A DNA stretch of 64,000 bases. Source: Rhodococcus sp. G-MC3 (GTDB taxonomy: Bacteria > Actinomycetota > Actinomycetes > Mycobacteriales > Mycobacteriaceae). Where the stretch lies: NCBI RefSeq assembly GCF_030063335.1, contig NZ_JASISW010000009.1, forward strand, positions 167,515-231,514, in the 5' to 3' direction. A model generated the notes under the pieces. It saw nothing but the letters and a program-made list of their open reading frames with translations, did no database searches and was not told the DNA's origin. The position numbers were made by a program, and so were the translations under genes. Shown here in pieces: positions 46,938 through 56,003 of this stretch (positions within the stretch are counted from its first letter, which is position 1; the number at the start of each line of letters is the position of its first letter).

Positions 46938-47091
46938 CAGAAGTCCCCTCCCCTGCTGTACTGCGTCAGTTCGGCTCGAAGGTAACCGCTCGGGTCAACA
47001 GCGACACCGCTCTCTCCGAATTCGGTGACACAGCCCGCTGCAAAGACCGGCAGTAATGGTTGGATTACACAGCGAGGTCTGTGCGCACCCT

Positions 47092-48480
47092 CTACGCCGC
47101 CCCGGGGCGGGGAACTCTGATGTCGATACGGGCTCCACCGAGCGGCGAGGACGCGATGGTCACCGTGCCGTGGTGGGTCGCGACGATTCCGGCGACGATG
47201 GCCAGCCCGAGTCCGGCGCCGCCCTCGCCGCGTGTGCGTGAGGTGTCGAGTCGAACAAAGCGGTCGAATACTCTCTCCCGCTCCGCATCTGGGATGCCAG
47301 GGCCATCATCGTCGACGATGATCACCGCTGATTTGTCCACTTCGTAGCAGTTCAATTCCACGCGAGTCTGTGCGTGCCGAATTGCATTGTCAACGATATT
47401 GCGCACCATCCGCGCGAGCGCGTCGCGGTCGCCGGTCACTCGGATCGGGACGATCGAGGTCGCCGCCACCAGATGCGAGATGGACTCGATACGTTTACCT
47501 TCCTCGTACAGCAGGTCGTCGATATCGACATCGACCTTGCTTGCCCCCAATTGTTTTTCGTCCGAGCGTGCAAGCAGGAGAAGGTCTTCGATGAGCCGGC
47601 GCATTCGACCCGCTTCGGGTAAAAGCGATTCGTCGATCAATTCCACGTCGAGCAACTCCGGCCGCGTTGCCGCCAGTTCGAGGGCGGCAGTGATGGTCGA
47701 CAAAGGACTGCGGAGTTCGTGTGATGCATCGCTGACGAATCGCTGCTGGGCGCGCTGTCCTGCATGCAGGCGTTCCAACATCTCGTTCATTGTCACAGCG
47801 AGTCGGGCGATCTCATCGCGTGCCTCTGGCACTGGGATATGTTCGTCCAGTTGACTGTTGGTGATTGCGGCCACGCGGGTCCTGATTCGTTCGACAGGAT
47901 TGAGCGCCGCACCGACCAGTCTGTACGTAGCGAAAGCGACGAACGCGACTACGCCCGGACCGACCAGTGCCAGCAGGACAGCGACCTTTTTCACAACGTC
48001 TTCCACCGGCTCGCGGTCGGCCCCGACAAGCACTGTCACCGAACCGGCCGGTGACGTCGCTCCGTGACCCGTAACCCAGAAGTCACCGGTCTCGCCACGC
48101 TCTATGCGTCCGAGGTCCTCGATCCCCGGCGCAGCCACCGGACGGGTCGAAAGCGGCTCGCTGCCGTCTCCGTGGGACTCGACGATTACTCCCCCTGCGC
48201 TATCGATGACCTGGACGATCCCGATCTGGCCGTCGGTCGCCAACAACGAATCGTCCACCTGCGACGGCGTCGATGCCTCGAGCTGTTCGGCGACTTGTAC
48301 CGAGCGGGCGACCGCGGCAGATCTGGCCGAGGATTCAAGCAAGTTGTACAACACGCCCAGCAATGCGCCGCCGGCAACGATCAAGCAGACGGCGACCACG
48401 AGGGTAGCCGCAACCGCTGAACGGACCCGGACGGTCCACGCCAGTGGCCGGAGTAGATCAAAGAAAGAACGCACAGACAC
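47092..48480 (-). CDS. Sensor histidine kinase (MprB/TcrY-type)
   Basis: About 462 residues: a first membrane helix (SAVAATLVVAVCLIVAGGALLG), an extracytoplasmic sensor loop of about 130 residues, a second helix (VAVLLALVGPGVVAFVAFATY), HAMP, HisKA with His254 in DASHELRSPLSTI, and HATPase_c (NIVDNAIRHA, DDGPGIPD, GGAGLGLAIV). The start is ambiguous among GTG codons at 48501, 48480 and 48474, none with a strong ribosome site; longer frames would overlap the small gene upstream. It is paired with the response regulator at 48930-49610, with the unknown small gene between them. Confidence 0.88.
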   Translation of the reverse strand: MSVRSFFDLLRPLAWTVRVRSAVAATLVVAVCLIVAGGALLGVLYNLLESSARSAAVARSVQVAEQLEASTPSQVDDSLLATDGQIGIVQVIDSAGGVIVESHGDGSEPLSTRPVAAPGIEDLGRIERGETGDFWVTGHGATSPAGSVTVLVGADREPVEDVVKKVAVLLALVGPGVVAFVAFATYRLVGAALNPVERIRTRVAAITNSQLDEHIPVPEARDEIARLAVTMNEMLERLHAGQRAQQRFVSDASHELRSPLSTITAALELAATRPELLDVELIDESLLPEAGRMRRLIEDLLLLARSDEKQLGASKVDVDIDDLLYEEGKRIESISHLVAATSIVPIRVTGDRDALARMVRNIVDNAIRHAQTRVELNCYEVDKSAVIIVDDDGPGIPDAERERVFDRFVRLDTSRTRGEGGAGLGLAIVAGIVATHHGTVTIASSPLGGARIDIRVPRPGAA

Positions 48481-48532
48481 AGTCTGCTTGTCGAACGGCA
48501 CGAGCGCGCCCACATCTTCAGCATGTCTTCGA

Positions 48533-48790
48533 CTACGACGGCTGTGACACGACCGCGGTACTGGGAAACCTTCGGTTGAGCGCATCGAGCTGTCGGTGGA
48601 GCTCGTACAGGAGTGCTCGTTGGAGTAGAGCCTCCTCGCGGTGCCACAGTCGCGTCGACGCGTGACCGGTTTCCCACGCCGTCTGCGAGAGTCGTTCCGA
48701 CTCCTCGACCCGCGACGACACTGCGGTGATCTCGGCGCGGAGCATCGTCGTGAACACACCGGCTTGGGCTTGGTCGGAACAGTCGGACAT
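48533..48790 (-). CDS. Small protein of unknown function between a response regulator and its kinase
   Basis: An 85-residue, mostly helical, soluble protein without recognised domain. It has repeated Arg/Glu/Leu-rich helices (FTTMLRAEITAVSSRVEESE, REEALLQRALLYELHRQLDA) that could form a coiled-coil bundle. ATG at 48790 has GGAGG only three to four bases upstream. It lies on the same strand as the two-component genes, 139 bases after the regulator and about 50 before the kinase. It may be an auxiliary factor for this system; otherwise nothing is known. Confidence 0.55.
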   Translation of the reverse strand: MSDCSDQAQAGVFTTMLRAEITAVSSRVEESERLSQTAWETGHASTRLWHREEALLQRALLYELHRQLDALNRRFPSTAVVSQPS

Positions 48791-48929
48791 CGGCCTCCGC
48801 TCGATATGATGCAAGAAAACGAACCGCGTGTGTTCTCCTGGCGGCAGCCAACGGTAGCAGCGTGCGTGAATATTCAGCGGTACGAGGGGCCCACCATGAC
48901 CGACTGAAACGCCGCGTGGCGAGAGCTGT

Positions 48930-49610
48930 TCAGTCAGTCCCGCCGACAGCGAGACGGTACCCGACCCCCCGTATCGTTTCGATACTCTTGCACCCGAACG
49001 GCTGATCCACCTTCTTGCGTAGGTATCCGATATAGACCTCGACGATGTTCTCATCGCCGTCGTAGTTCGCATCCCACACCGATCGCACAATCTCGGATTT
49101 GGTCACCACGGTCCCACTGCGGCGCATCAAAAACTCCAGCACACTGTATTCGCGGGGCGTGAGCGATAGTTCGACGTTCCGGCGGGTGACGCGATGCCGC
49201 GCGGGGTCTAGTGCTAAATCCCCCGTAGTCAGCACAGCCGGGCGCTCGGGAGCCCCGCGCCTGACCAATGCACGCAAACGAGCCACCAGCACGACGAACG
49301 AAAACGGCTTGACCAGATAATCGTCAGCCCCGAGATCGAAGGCATCTGCTAGGTCGTATTCGCCGTCCTTCGCTGACAACATCAGGATCGGCGTCCAGAC
49401 GCCCTGCGCTCGCAGATCACGCACGATGTCATAGCCATGCTTACCCGGCAACATGATGTCGAGCACGAGTACATCGAAATCCCCGGACACAGCGCTGCAG
49501 AAACCGTTGTCACCATCGTGTTCGACCTCGACGGTGAAACCTTCGGCCACCAGACCGCGTCGCACCATCTCGGCCAGACGGGTCTCGTCCTCGACTACCA
49601 GTACCCGCAT
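48930..49610 (-). CDS. OmpR-family response regulator (MprA/TcrX-type)
   Basis: A 226-residue regulator: receiver domain MRVLVVEDE with Asp51 in LVLDIMLPG and Lys in YLVKPFSFV, followed by the winged-helix domain (LTPREYSVLEFLMRRSG, VEVYIGYLRKKVDQPFG, IRGVGYRLA). ATG at 49610 is chosen because GGAG lies six bases upstream, within the weaker start at 49622. Its gene is divergent from the PAP2-DedA pair with 54 bases between, so it may control both directions. Confidence 0.92.
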   Translation of the reverse strand: MRVLVVEDETRLAEMVRRGLVAEGFTVEVEHDGDNGFCSAVSGDFDVLVLDIMLPGKHGYDIVRDLRAQGVWTPILMLSAKDGEYDLADAFDLGADDYLVKPFSFVVLVARLRALVRRGAPERPAVLTTGDLALDPARHRVTRRNVELSLTPREYSVLEFLMRRSGTVVTKSEIVRSVWDANYDGDENIVEVYIGYLRKKVDQPFGCKSIETIRGVGYRLAVGGTD

Positions 49611-49664
49611 CGACGACTCCATCCGTGTGTGCGTTGGATGCCATGAGTACATCAGATCTCCGGT

Positions 49665-50543
49665 GTGACCGGCGATACGCTTTCAGCCATTCTTCAGGAG
49701 CAATTCTTCACACTGACTATCGTGATCCATTCATCATCGTTGTCCACCGTTCACTCGACGGTCACCGAAGTTCTCACCGAAGCCGCCACCGCCGATGTCG
49801 AACTGGTAACGCTGGCAACAGCCGTCGGTCTCGTTGTACTCGGTGCAGTACTGCGTAGGCGACGCGATGATCGCGCCGGCGGAACGATTGTCGTAGCAGT
49901 GGGTTTCGCCCTCGCTCTCGCCGTTCTCGCCGTCGCCGTCCGCAGCGACGGTTGGCTCGTCGGGGCAGACGATCCGATCACTCAGTGGTTCGTCTCACAC
50001 CGTAATTCGACACTGAACGAACTCGCCATTGCCATCACCACAGCCGGAGGCCCACCCGAAACCGCAGCCGTGGGCGTACTGGCCGCCGTGGCGCTCGTAT
50101 GGCGCACCAAGCGATACGGGCCCGCCGTGATCATGCTGGCGACCGTTGCCGCTGCCTCGATTCTGTGTACCGTGCTCAAGTTTGCCGTCGGGCGCAGCCG
50201 TCCGCCTCTGCCACTGCAGCTGATGCTCGAGACCGACTACTCATTCCCGTCCGGGCACGTGACCGGGACAGCCACCCTGATGATGCTGCTCGCCCTCGTC
50301 CTGGGCGCACGTCGATCGACCCGCGTCCGGGTGTCGATGGTCGTCGGGGCGCTCGCTGTGGCAACTCTGGTCGCGGTCACCCGCCTGTATCTCGGTGTCC
50401 ACTGGTTCACCGACGTCTGCGGCGGGGCTCTGCTCGCAGCGCTCATGGTGACCCTCGGCGCCTGTGCGCTGCGCCTACTCGACACCAGGGTTGTCGAACA
50501 GCGAAACTTTTCCGCGCCCTCCACAAGAAAGGTCACCATATGA
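49665..50543 (+). CDS. PAP2-family membrane phosphatase
   Basis: A 292-residue membrane phosphatase of the type-2 phosphatidic acid phosphatase family. The three catalytic motifs are present: KFAVGRSRPP, YSFPSGHVTG and RLYLGVHWFTDVCGG, set among about six membrane helices. Substrates in this family are phosphatidate, undecaprenyl pyrophosphate or phosphatidylglycerophosphate. The GTG start lacks a clear ribosome site. It overlaps the DedA gene by ATGA, suggesting a joint role in lipid-carrier recycling or envelope homeostasis. Confidence 0.9.
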   Translation: MTGDTLSAILQEQFFTLTIVIHSSSLSTVHSTVTEVLTEAATADVELVTLATAVGLVVLGAVLRRRRDDRAGGTIVVAVGFALALAVLAVAVRSDGWLVGADDPITQWFVSHRNSTLNELAIAITTAGGPPETAAVGVLAAVALVWRTKRYGPAVIMLATVAAASILCTVLKFAVGRSRPPLPLQLMLETDYSFPSGHVTGTATLMMLLALVLGARRSTRVRVSMVVGALAVATLVAVTRLYLGVHWFTDVCGGALLAALMVTLGACALRLLDTRVVEQRNFSAPSTRKVTI

Positions 50544-51172
50544 CATCCGCTCTGACCGGAGGACTACTCGATCCGAACACCCTCGTCGCAACGTTGGGTT
50601 TACTCGGCTTGCTGGGTGCAGTGTTCCTCGAAACAGGTCTGCTCGTAGGGTTTTTTCTTCCCGGTGACTCCCTCCTCTTCACCGCGGGAGTGCTCGTCGC
50701 CCAGGCCGAACCGTTCGTGCCGTTGTGGGCCATCCTGCTCTCGGTGCCTGTTGCTGCCGTGCTGGGTGATCAATGCGGGTACCTGATCGGCCGGGCCGCC
50801 GGACCAGCAATATTCGAGAGGCCGGGGGCAAAACGTCTCGGTCCGGCGCAGCTCGCGCGTGCACACGAGTTCTTCGACAAATACGGCGCTCGCACAGTAG
50901 TTCTCGCCAGATTCGTCCCGGTTGTCCGAACAATCGCACCCGTCATGGCTGGAGCATCCGGCATGAAGTACCGAACGTTTCTCACCTACAACATCATCGG
51001 CGGTATCGCCTGGGGTGTCGTCGTACCCGTGCTGGGGTACCTGCTCGGCGGGATCCCATTCGTCCGCAGCCACATCGAGGTCATTCTCATCGGCATCGTT
51101 GCACTCTCGATCCTCCCGATTGCGGTCAACTACGTCCGCTCTCGATCCACCAAGGATGCCCAAACCATGTGA
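50540..51172 (+). CDS. DedA-family membrane protein
   Basis: A 210-residue DedA/SNARE-associated membrane protein with FLETGLLVGFFLPGDSLLFTAG near the N-terminus, the re-entrant GDQCGYLIGR segment, and the functional motif VVLARFVPVVRTIAPVMAG, whose arginines are required in E. coli homologues. Recent work assigns members as undecaprenyl-phosphate or phospholipid translocases. ATG at 50540 lies in the ATGA overlap with the phosphatase gene and has AAAGG seven bases upstream. The pairing with PAP2 fits C55 lipid-carrier recycling. Confidence 0.9.
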   Translation: MTSALTGGLLDPNTLVATLGLLGLLGAVFLETGLLVGFFLPGDSLLFTAGVLVAQAEPFVPLWAILLSVPVAAVLGDQCGYLIGRAAGPAIFERPGAKRLGPAQLARAHEFFDKYGARTVVLARFVPVVRTIAPVMAGASGMKYRTFLTYNIIGGIAWGVVVPVLGYLLGGIPFVRSHIEVILIGIVALSILPIAVNYVRSRSTKDAQTM

Positions 51173-51504
51173 CCTCGCCACCATGAGGACTGTGTGGGTC
51201 CCGCATCGTTGAGCGGGGACCAGCCAACCGCGGGCTACGTCGCACCCGTCAGTATTCGGCGCTTCGTACACCGTTCAGTATGAGATCGATCGCGGCGACG
51301 ACTGGCTCTGGATCCGAGGCTGTCGGCAGCGCAACAGACCCTCCCGCAGTTGTATGCGAGCAACGCTCTGACATGTTCACCACAGTTGTCGCCAGGCGGA
51401 TAAGATGGCGGATTGTATTGTTCTCCAGGCCCGTGATGAAGTGAAGAACAGTGCGCGCCGACGACAACGGCGCCGAGAACGTCGAGGGTGATCGGGGATG
51501 CATC
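51173..51504. other. Intergenic region with candidate terminator
   Basis: No gene is convincing here. At 51197-51221 GGTCCCGC and GCGGGGACC can pair with one bulge across an eight-base loop, a plausible terminator for the DedA gene. The rest presumably holds the promoter of the ligase gene; I see no clear operator. Confidence 0.5.
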
Positions 51505-52596
51505 ATGGGCGAGTGGCAGGTGCCGACGTTCGGTGTCGAGGAGGAATTGCTTCTCATCGATGCAGTTACTGCGATCCCGGCGATGATCAACACTGCTGTC
51601 GCCGCCCGGACGCAGGACGTGGGGTTGACGGTGCAAATGGAGTTGACTCCGTGTCAGATCGAGACCGCGACACCGGTCTTGCACACGGCTGTCGACCTTG
51701 TCGAAATTCTTCGGTCCTCGCGAAGGGTTCTCGCCGCGGCGGCAGCCGGTGAGGGCGGTCGGATCGTGGCCGCAGGTGTTCCGCCACTGCTTCCCGGCAC
51801 CGGAGCGATCACCGACACCACTCGATATCGACGGATCGCTGCCGAGTATGGCATCCTCGCCGCCGAGCAAGGGGTGTGCGGGGCGCACGTGCACGTCGAG
51901 GTCTCGGACCGCGCCACCGCCATCGCCGTTGGCAACCATCTGCGCCCTTGGTTGCCGATATTGCTTGCGTTGACAGCGAATTCGGCGTTTTACGACGGTG
52001 TGGACACCGGGTATGCGAGCTGGCGATCGGTGTTGTGGTCGCGGTGGCCGAGCGCCGGGCCACCGCCCTTGTTGACCTCGGAGACGCACTACGACCAGAC
52101 CGTCGACCAGATGCGTGATATCGGAGCGATCCTCGACGACGCCATGGTCTATTGGGATGTGCGCCCGGCGATGAGGTTTCCCACTGTCGAGATCAGGATC
52201 AGTGATGTTCCGGCCACCGTCGAGGACACTGCTTTGCTAGCGGTGATCGTTCGCGCGTTGGTGATGACCGCGGTCCGGGACATCGATGCCGGGACCCGAG
52301 CGCCCGAGGTCGCCGAGCATGCGCTGCGGTGGGCGTATTGGCGAGCTGCACGTGATGGGCTCACGAACGCGCTGGTGCATCCTGTCACCGGTCGACTCGC
52401 CTCCGTCGACGCCGCCACTAGTGCTTTGATGGAGCACATTGCCCCCGCGCTGGATGCGGCCGGTGACCACAGCGTAGCCAAGCTCGGCATGAGCCGAACA
52501 CTGATGCGCGGTAACGGTGCGACCCGGCAACGGCGGACCGTCGAGGAAGCGGGATCGGTGGCCGCAGCGGTGCTGTCGCTCGCCGAAAAGTTCTGA
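51505..52596 (+). CDS. Carboxylate-amine ligase, YbdK/GCS2 family
   Basis: A 363-residue enzyme of the glutamate-cysteine ligase 2 family, forming an amide between a carboxylate and an amine using ATP. Motifs seen are FGVEEELLLID at the N-terminus, MELTPCQIET, CGAHVHVEV and PTVEIRISDVPATVEDTALLA. ATG at 51505 has GGGG-AT seven bases upstream and starts just before the conserved block; GTG 51451 is a longer alternative. Weak gamma-glutamylcysteine synthase activity is known for E. coli YbdK; the true substrate is generally unknown. It stands alone between convergent genes. Confidence 0.87.
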   Translation: MGEWQVPTFGVEEELLLIDAVTAIPAMINTAVAARTQDVGLTVQMELTPCQIETATPVLHTAVDLVEILRSSRRVLAAAAAGEGGRIVAAGVPPLLPGTGAITDTTRYRRIAAEYGILAAEQGVCGAHVHVEVSDRATAIAVGNHLRPWLPILLALTANSAFYDGVDTGYASWRSVLWSRWPSAGPPPLLTSETHYDQTVDQMRDIGAILDDAMVYWDVRPAMRFPTVEIRISDVPATVEDTALLAVIVRALVMTAVRDIDAGTRAPEVAEHALRWAYWRAARDGLTNALVHPVTGRLASVDAATSALMEHIAPALDAAGDHSVAKLGMSRTLMRGNGATRQRRTVEEAGSVAAAVLSLAEKF

Positions 52597-52757
52597 CGAT
52601 CCATATGCCCGGTTGTCGCCTCTACGGTAGGCGTACAACTGGGTTCCCGGGCCAACACGCTGCGCGAGCGTGCTGAGAGACCCGGTGCCGGACTCGAAAG
52701 TTTCGAAGTCGTGCAACGACAGCCGGCGATGCCATCGGATGGAAGCACGAAAGGCGT

Positions 52758-53612
52758 TCAGCGGCAGAACAAGTGCATGAACATGCGCCCACCGTATTCG
52801 GTGACGCCAACGATGTCCATGTTCGCGGCGATGGCCGCCGCAGTCAGTGCGGGAGCATCGATCTGAGCCCACGCGAACCAAGGGCTGGCCGCAGTGTCGG
52901 TTTCCCACCGTACTGCGTCACATTCGAGACCTCGTCCCGACTCGGCGTCGACTTCGACCACGATTGTCGCCCCGTCCGCCAACAGCGTGCGCACTCGAAA
53001 CAGCAGCGCCAACGGGTCGCCGCCGATGCCGATGTTTCCGTCTGCGAGGAGGGCGTGCGACCACAGGCCGGCAGCGGGAACGGATCCGAAGACATCACAG
53101 AGCGCGGCAGCTGTTCCACGGCCGCGGGTCGTAGACACCGCTGCAGGACTTGTGTCGATCCCGAGAGCGCACACTTTTCGCGCGGAGAGGGCAGCGCTCA
53201 GTCTGCCTGGGCCACAACCGATGTCGAGGGTGGGGCCGGTGCACGAGCGGAGCAAATGCAGATCGCCGAGTCGGTCCACCGCTGTTGCGAAGTATCCGCC
53301 GAGCCAGCGCCCCGTCGGTAGGAGTACACGGCGACCATCGCTATACGCCATCCAGGTCGGCAAACCTGCCATTGCCCGATCGATCACCGAACCCATCGTC
53401 ACCGTCGAGACTGCATCCGCCGACAACGACTCCTTGTGCCTGGCCGCGGTCATACGCGCGTAAACCGCAGCCGCAGAATGCGCGGCTTCCGAGGAAGACG
53501 AGTCGAGTCGAGCAACCACGACGGTAGAGGCCGACGTTTCCTCGGGTACGGCGTCCGGCAGGGAATTCGACCCGTGTATGAGGGACGATCGACACAACGT
53601 CAGGTGCGCCAT
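52758..53612 (-). CDS. Class I SAM-dependent methyltransferase
   Basis: A 284-residue protein whose C-terminal two thirds has the class I methyltransferase fold: SAM loop TLDIGCGPGRLSAAL (about residues 130-144), ALGIDTSPAAV, and a late strand TIVVEVDAES. The first 100 residues are low in homology signals and rich in Ser/Ala. ATG at 53612 has AAAGGA six bases upstream. The substrate is unknown. It lies downstream of the cyclopropane-synthase-like gene on the same strand but behind a 20-base palindrome likely to terminate that transcript. Confidence 0.82.
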   Translation of the reverse strand: MAHLTLCRSSLIHGSNSLPDAVPEETSASTVVVARLDSSSSEAAHSAAAVYARMTAARHKESLSADAVSTVTMGSVIDRAMAGLPTWMAYSDGRRVLLPTGRWLGGYFATAVDRLGDLHLLRSCTGPTLDIGCGPGRLSAALSARKVCALGIDTSPAAVSTTRGRGTAAALCDVFGSVPAAGLWSHALLADGNIGIGGDPLALLFRVRTLLADGATIVVEVDAESGRGLECDAVRWETDTAASPWFAWAQIDAPALTAAAIAANMDIVGVTEYGGRMFMHLFCR

Positions 53613-53756
53613 GTAGATTCCTTTCACAGAGCAGCAGGGCAGATCGCGCACCCGATCTTGCGACAGTTGAAGCTCTATACCCCCGGTGCCCTTGCGCAAA
53701 CATTGGCAGTAGCTAGTTGGGTTGGGGCGACCAACGCGCCTCGTCAATCTCCGTGA

Positions 53757-53776
53757 CGCCTGGGGCGCCCCAGGCG
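53757..53776. terminator. 20-base perfect palindrome, likely terminator
   Basis: CGCCTGGGGCGCCCCAGGCG is self-complementary and very GC-rich. It lies 47 bases after the end of the cyclopropane-synthase-like gene. A terminator is the simplest reading; a protein operator for the downstream methyltransferase is also possible. Confidence 0.5.
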
Positions 53777-53823
53777 CCCGAGTGTCTACGTAGCATCTTG
53801 TGCTGACGAGACCATGAACTGGG

Positions 53824-54690
53824 TCAGCTGGGCTCTTTGATCATGGTGAACTGGCGAACATCGATCAGGCCCCGCCGAAAGAAGTCCGCGCAGCCCGGCA
53901 GATAACGCATGTACCTCTCGTACATTGGGTCACCGGCAATCGCGATCGCCTCGTCCCGGCGTTCCCGGAGTGCCTCGGTCCACAGATCGAGCGTCCGCGC
54001 GTAATGCGGTTGCAACGGCTGAATGTGGGCGATGGAAAACCCGGCGTTCTCGGCACGATCGACAATGACCGGTGATAGCGGCAACTCGCCCCCCGGAAAA
54101 ATCTCTTCTCCGATGAAGTTCGCGAAGTCCACGTCGGCGCGGGTCACCCGCGACTTCTGGCGAAACATGTCGTGCCCGAGCTGAACGATGGTGTGCAGCA
54201 TCATCCGTCCATCGACAGGGAGCACATCGAACGCTTTGGCAAAAAAGGCGTCGTAACGCTCGGACCGAAAGTGCTCGAACGCCCCGATGCTGACAATACG
54301 ATCGACGGGCTCGTCGAACTCCTCCCAGCCTTGCAACCGAACTTCCGTTTTCCTAGTGGTGTCGAGGGCATCGAGCGTCGACTGCACATGCTCGTGCTGG
54401 TGGCGGCTCAGCGTCAAACCCACCACATCGACGTCGTACAACTCGACGGCACGGCGCATCGTCGCCCCCCAGCCGCACCCCACATCCAGCAACCGCATAC
54501 CGGGCTTCAGATCACACTTGGACAGCGACAACTCGATTTTGGCGTACTGAGCTTCCTCGAGAGTCATGTCCTCGCGCTCGAAATACGCGCAACTGTAGGT
54601 CTGACTCGGGTCGAGAAACAGACGGAAGAACTCATCGGACAAGTCGTAGTGCGCCTGTACATCGTCGAAAAATGGCTCGAGTGTGTTCAC
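53824..54690 (-). CDS. Cyclopropane/mycolic-acid-synthase-family SAM methyltransferase
   Basis: A 288-residue member of the CmaA/MmaA family. Motifs include VQAHYDLSDEFFRLFLDPSQ with SCAYF, the SAM loop LLDVGCGWGATMRRA, GLTLSRHQ, RIVSIGAFEHF and the C-terminal GLIDVRQFTM. GTG at 54690 is chosen because AAGGAG lies eight bases upstream and the protein then begins with the family's usual leader. It would cyclopropanate or methylate unsaturated mycolic or fatty acids. It is clearly distinct from the methyltransferase at 77-931. Confidence 0.9.
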   Translation of the reverse strand: MNTLEPFFDDVQAHYDLSDEFFRLFLDPSQTYSCAYFEREDMTLEEAQYAKIELSLSKCDLKPGMRLLDVGCGWGATMRRAVELYDVDVVGLTLSRHQHEHVQSTLDALDTTRKTEVRLQGWEEFDEPVDRIVSIGAFEHFRSERYDAFFAKAFDVLPVDGRMMLHTIVQLGHDMFRQKSRVTRADVDFANFIGEEIFPGGELPLSPVIVDRAENAGFSIAHIQPLQPHYARTLDLWTEALRERRDEAIAIAGDPMYERYMRYLPGCADFFRRGLIDVRQFTMIKEPS

Positions 54691-54891
54691 AGCGTTATCT
54701 CCTTGCAATGGCAGCGACGACCCCGCAGCCAACTGCTCGACTGTGCCACCCCCACAGTGGAGACTACGTCCTGATCGACATCTGCGCAGCGATTTCACAC
54801 CCATTCACATGCCACTCCATCGGCAAAGGCCCCTCACAACCCGGCCCCGAAGCACCACTGCCGCAGCGCTATAGACGCAAGACGGCCCACG

Positions 54892-55008
54892 CAGAACTTC
54901 CACCCAGAACACATCGACATCGACGCAGCCAAAGCGCTCGGTCATCCCGCGCTCGTCGCACCGCCCACATTCATGTTCCTCGTCGCATTCGTCGCCCAGC
55001 GCCGACGA
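54892..55008 (+). pseudogene. Fragment of a MaoC/HadA-like (R)-hydroxyacyl dehydratase
   Basis: One frame reads HPEHIDIDAAKALGHPALVA followed by PPTFMFLVAFVAQ, which resembles the FAS1-like/HadA dehydratase block (HxDxxAAxALGHxxxVAPPTF). No start, no catalytic hotdog helix and no continuation is found on either side. It looks like a decayed remnant about 40 residues long beside the cyclopropane-synthase-like gene. Confidence 0.45.
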
Positions 55009-55607
55009 CCACACTCGCTGCCTCCACCGAAACGACCACGACGACCCACTCGTCCCCAGCTCTCGAACGCACACTCGCCTCCTGAACGGATCGAAGACGT
55101 TTAATCACCGGCGGAGTGTGCTAACTCGGTAAGCCTCCCCCAGGCCGGCCGATCCGCGAAGTTACTCGCGGTACGAACGGAGGTCACGTCCTGCGATACC
55201 GAGTGAAGGACGCCCCGGGAGAGTCCCAGGAACTGTTGCAGCCACGCGGCAACACTGGCGGGGCGGCCGCACATCGTCGTCCGCGGCGACGTGGGTCTCA
55301 CGGGATGCACCGGGCGAGTTCCACGCACATTCATGTCGCCGACGGCGGCGCTGGTGATAACAGCTCCCCCGTGCAACCACCCGCCGTTAGGACCAGGCTA
55401 CCGACAGCCGACGCGGTACGACGTAGCGCAGCGACATCCGCGTCGAAAGACAATAGGGACGCAACAGCGGCTCCCGGGTTGTGGCCTCGCCCGCCGAGTT
55501 CGGAAGAACTGGATCCCACGAACCAACGAACCATTGCCACTGCGTTGCAACTATATTCGCAATCTCGGGCCTTAGTTCGAATTACGGCTGCACGGCCCCT
55601 CGGCTCA
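55009..55607. other. Region without recognisable gene
   Basis: Several short frames exist on both strands but none shows a plausible ribosome site, domain or composition. With the dehydratase fragment at its left edge, it may be degraded coding DNA. I see no repeat or operator that I can defend. Confidence 0.4.
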
Positions 55608-56003
55608 TCACCGGTGCGGGTGTAACTGCCTGTAACGGGCGCGCTGCGCGTCGGTTTGCGATCGCTTCCGATCGCTTTGCAGGTCCTTCGGCAGTCCGTG
55701 AAGTTCGAGTCTGCGCGCGCTATTGAGCTCCATGAACGCTGCGGTGTAGAAGAGCGCGAGTAAGACGCTCAGAAGTACCATTGCTCCCCTCAACCACAAC
55801 GCGCCTGGAAACAGCACAAGAAATGCAATAAAGATGGGGGTGAAGGGCAGAAGGGACCGCAACATGTGCCGCCACACAGCCCCTGTGCCCACCAGATCGT
55901 TACGGACCCAACCCTGCATCGAGGTTGGTAGCGTCCGACCCAGGATCACATAACCGAGCCATTGCGTAACACCGGGTCGAGTTCTCGGCTCCTGCGGGCT
56001 CAT
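55608..56003 (-). CDS. DUF5313 family membrane protein
   Basis: A 131-residue protein with two membrane helices (FTPIFIAFLVLFPGALWLRG and MVLLSVLLALFYTAAF). The pattern QWLGYVILGRTLPTSMQGWV near the N-terminus and the RRLELHGLP segment after the helices match DUF5313, a family I know from Mycobacterium and Rhodococcus relatives; function is unknown. Its ATG overlaps the stop of the OhrR-like gene, so they are co-expressed. Confidence 0.75.
   Translation of the reverse strand: MSPQEPRTRPGVTQWLGYVILGRTLPTSMQGWVRNDLVGTGAVWRHMLRSLLPFTPIFIAFLVLFPGALWLRGAMVLLSVLLALFYTAAFMELNSARRLELHGLPKDLQSDRKRSQTDAQRARYRQLHPHR

Noticed and set aside
54672..55085. A 137-codon plus-strand frame
   Set aside because: It starts inside the opposite-strand methyltransferase gene, has no ribosome site, and its Thr/Arg/Pro-rich composition is typical of an out-of-frame reading. 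The dehydratase fragment is in another frame.
55203..55625. A 140-codon plus-strand frame in the gap before the DUF5313 gene
   Set aside because: No domain, no start signal and shadow-like composition; it runs into the end of the DUF5313 gene.
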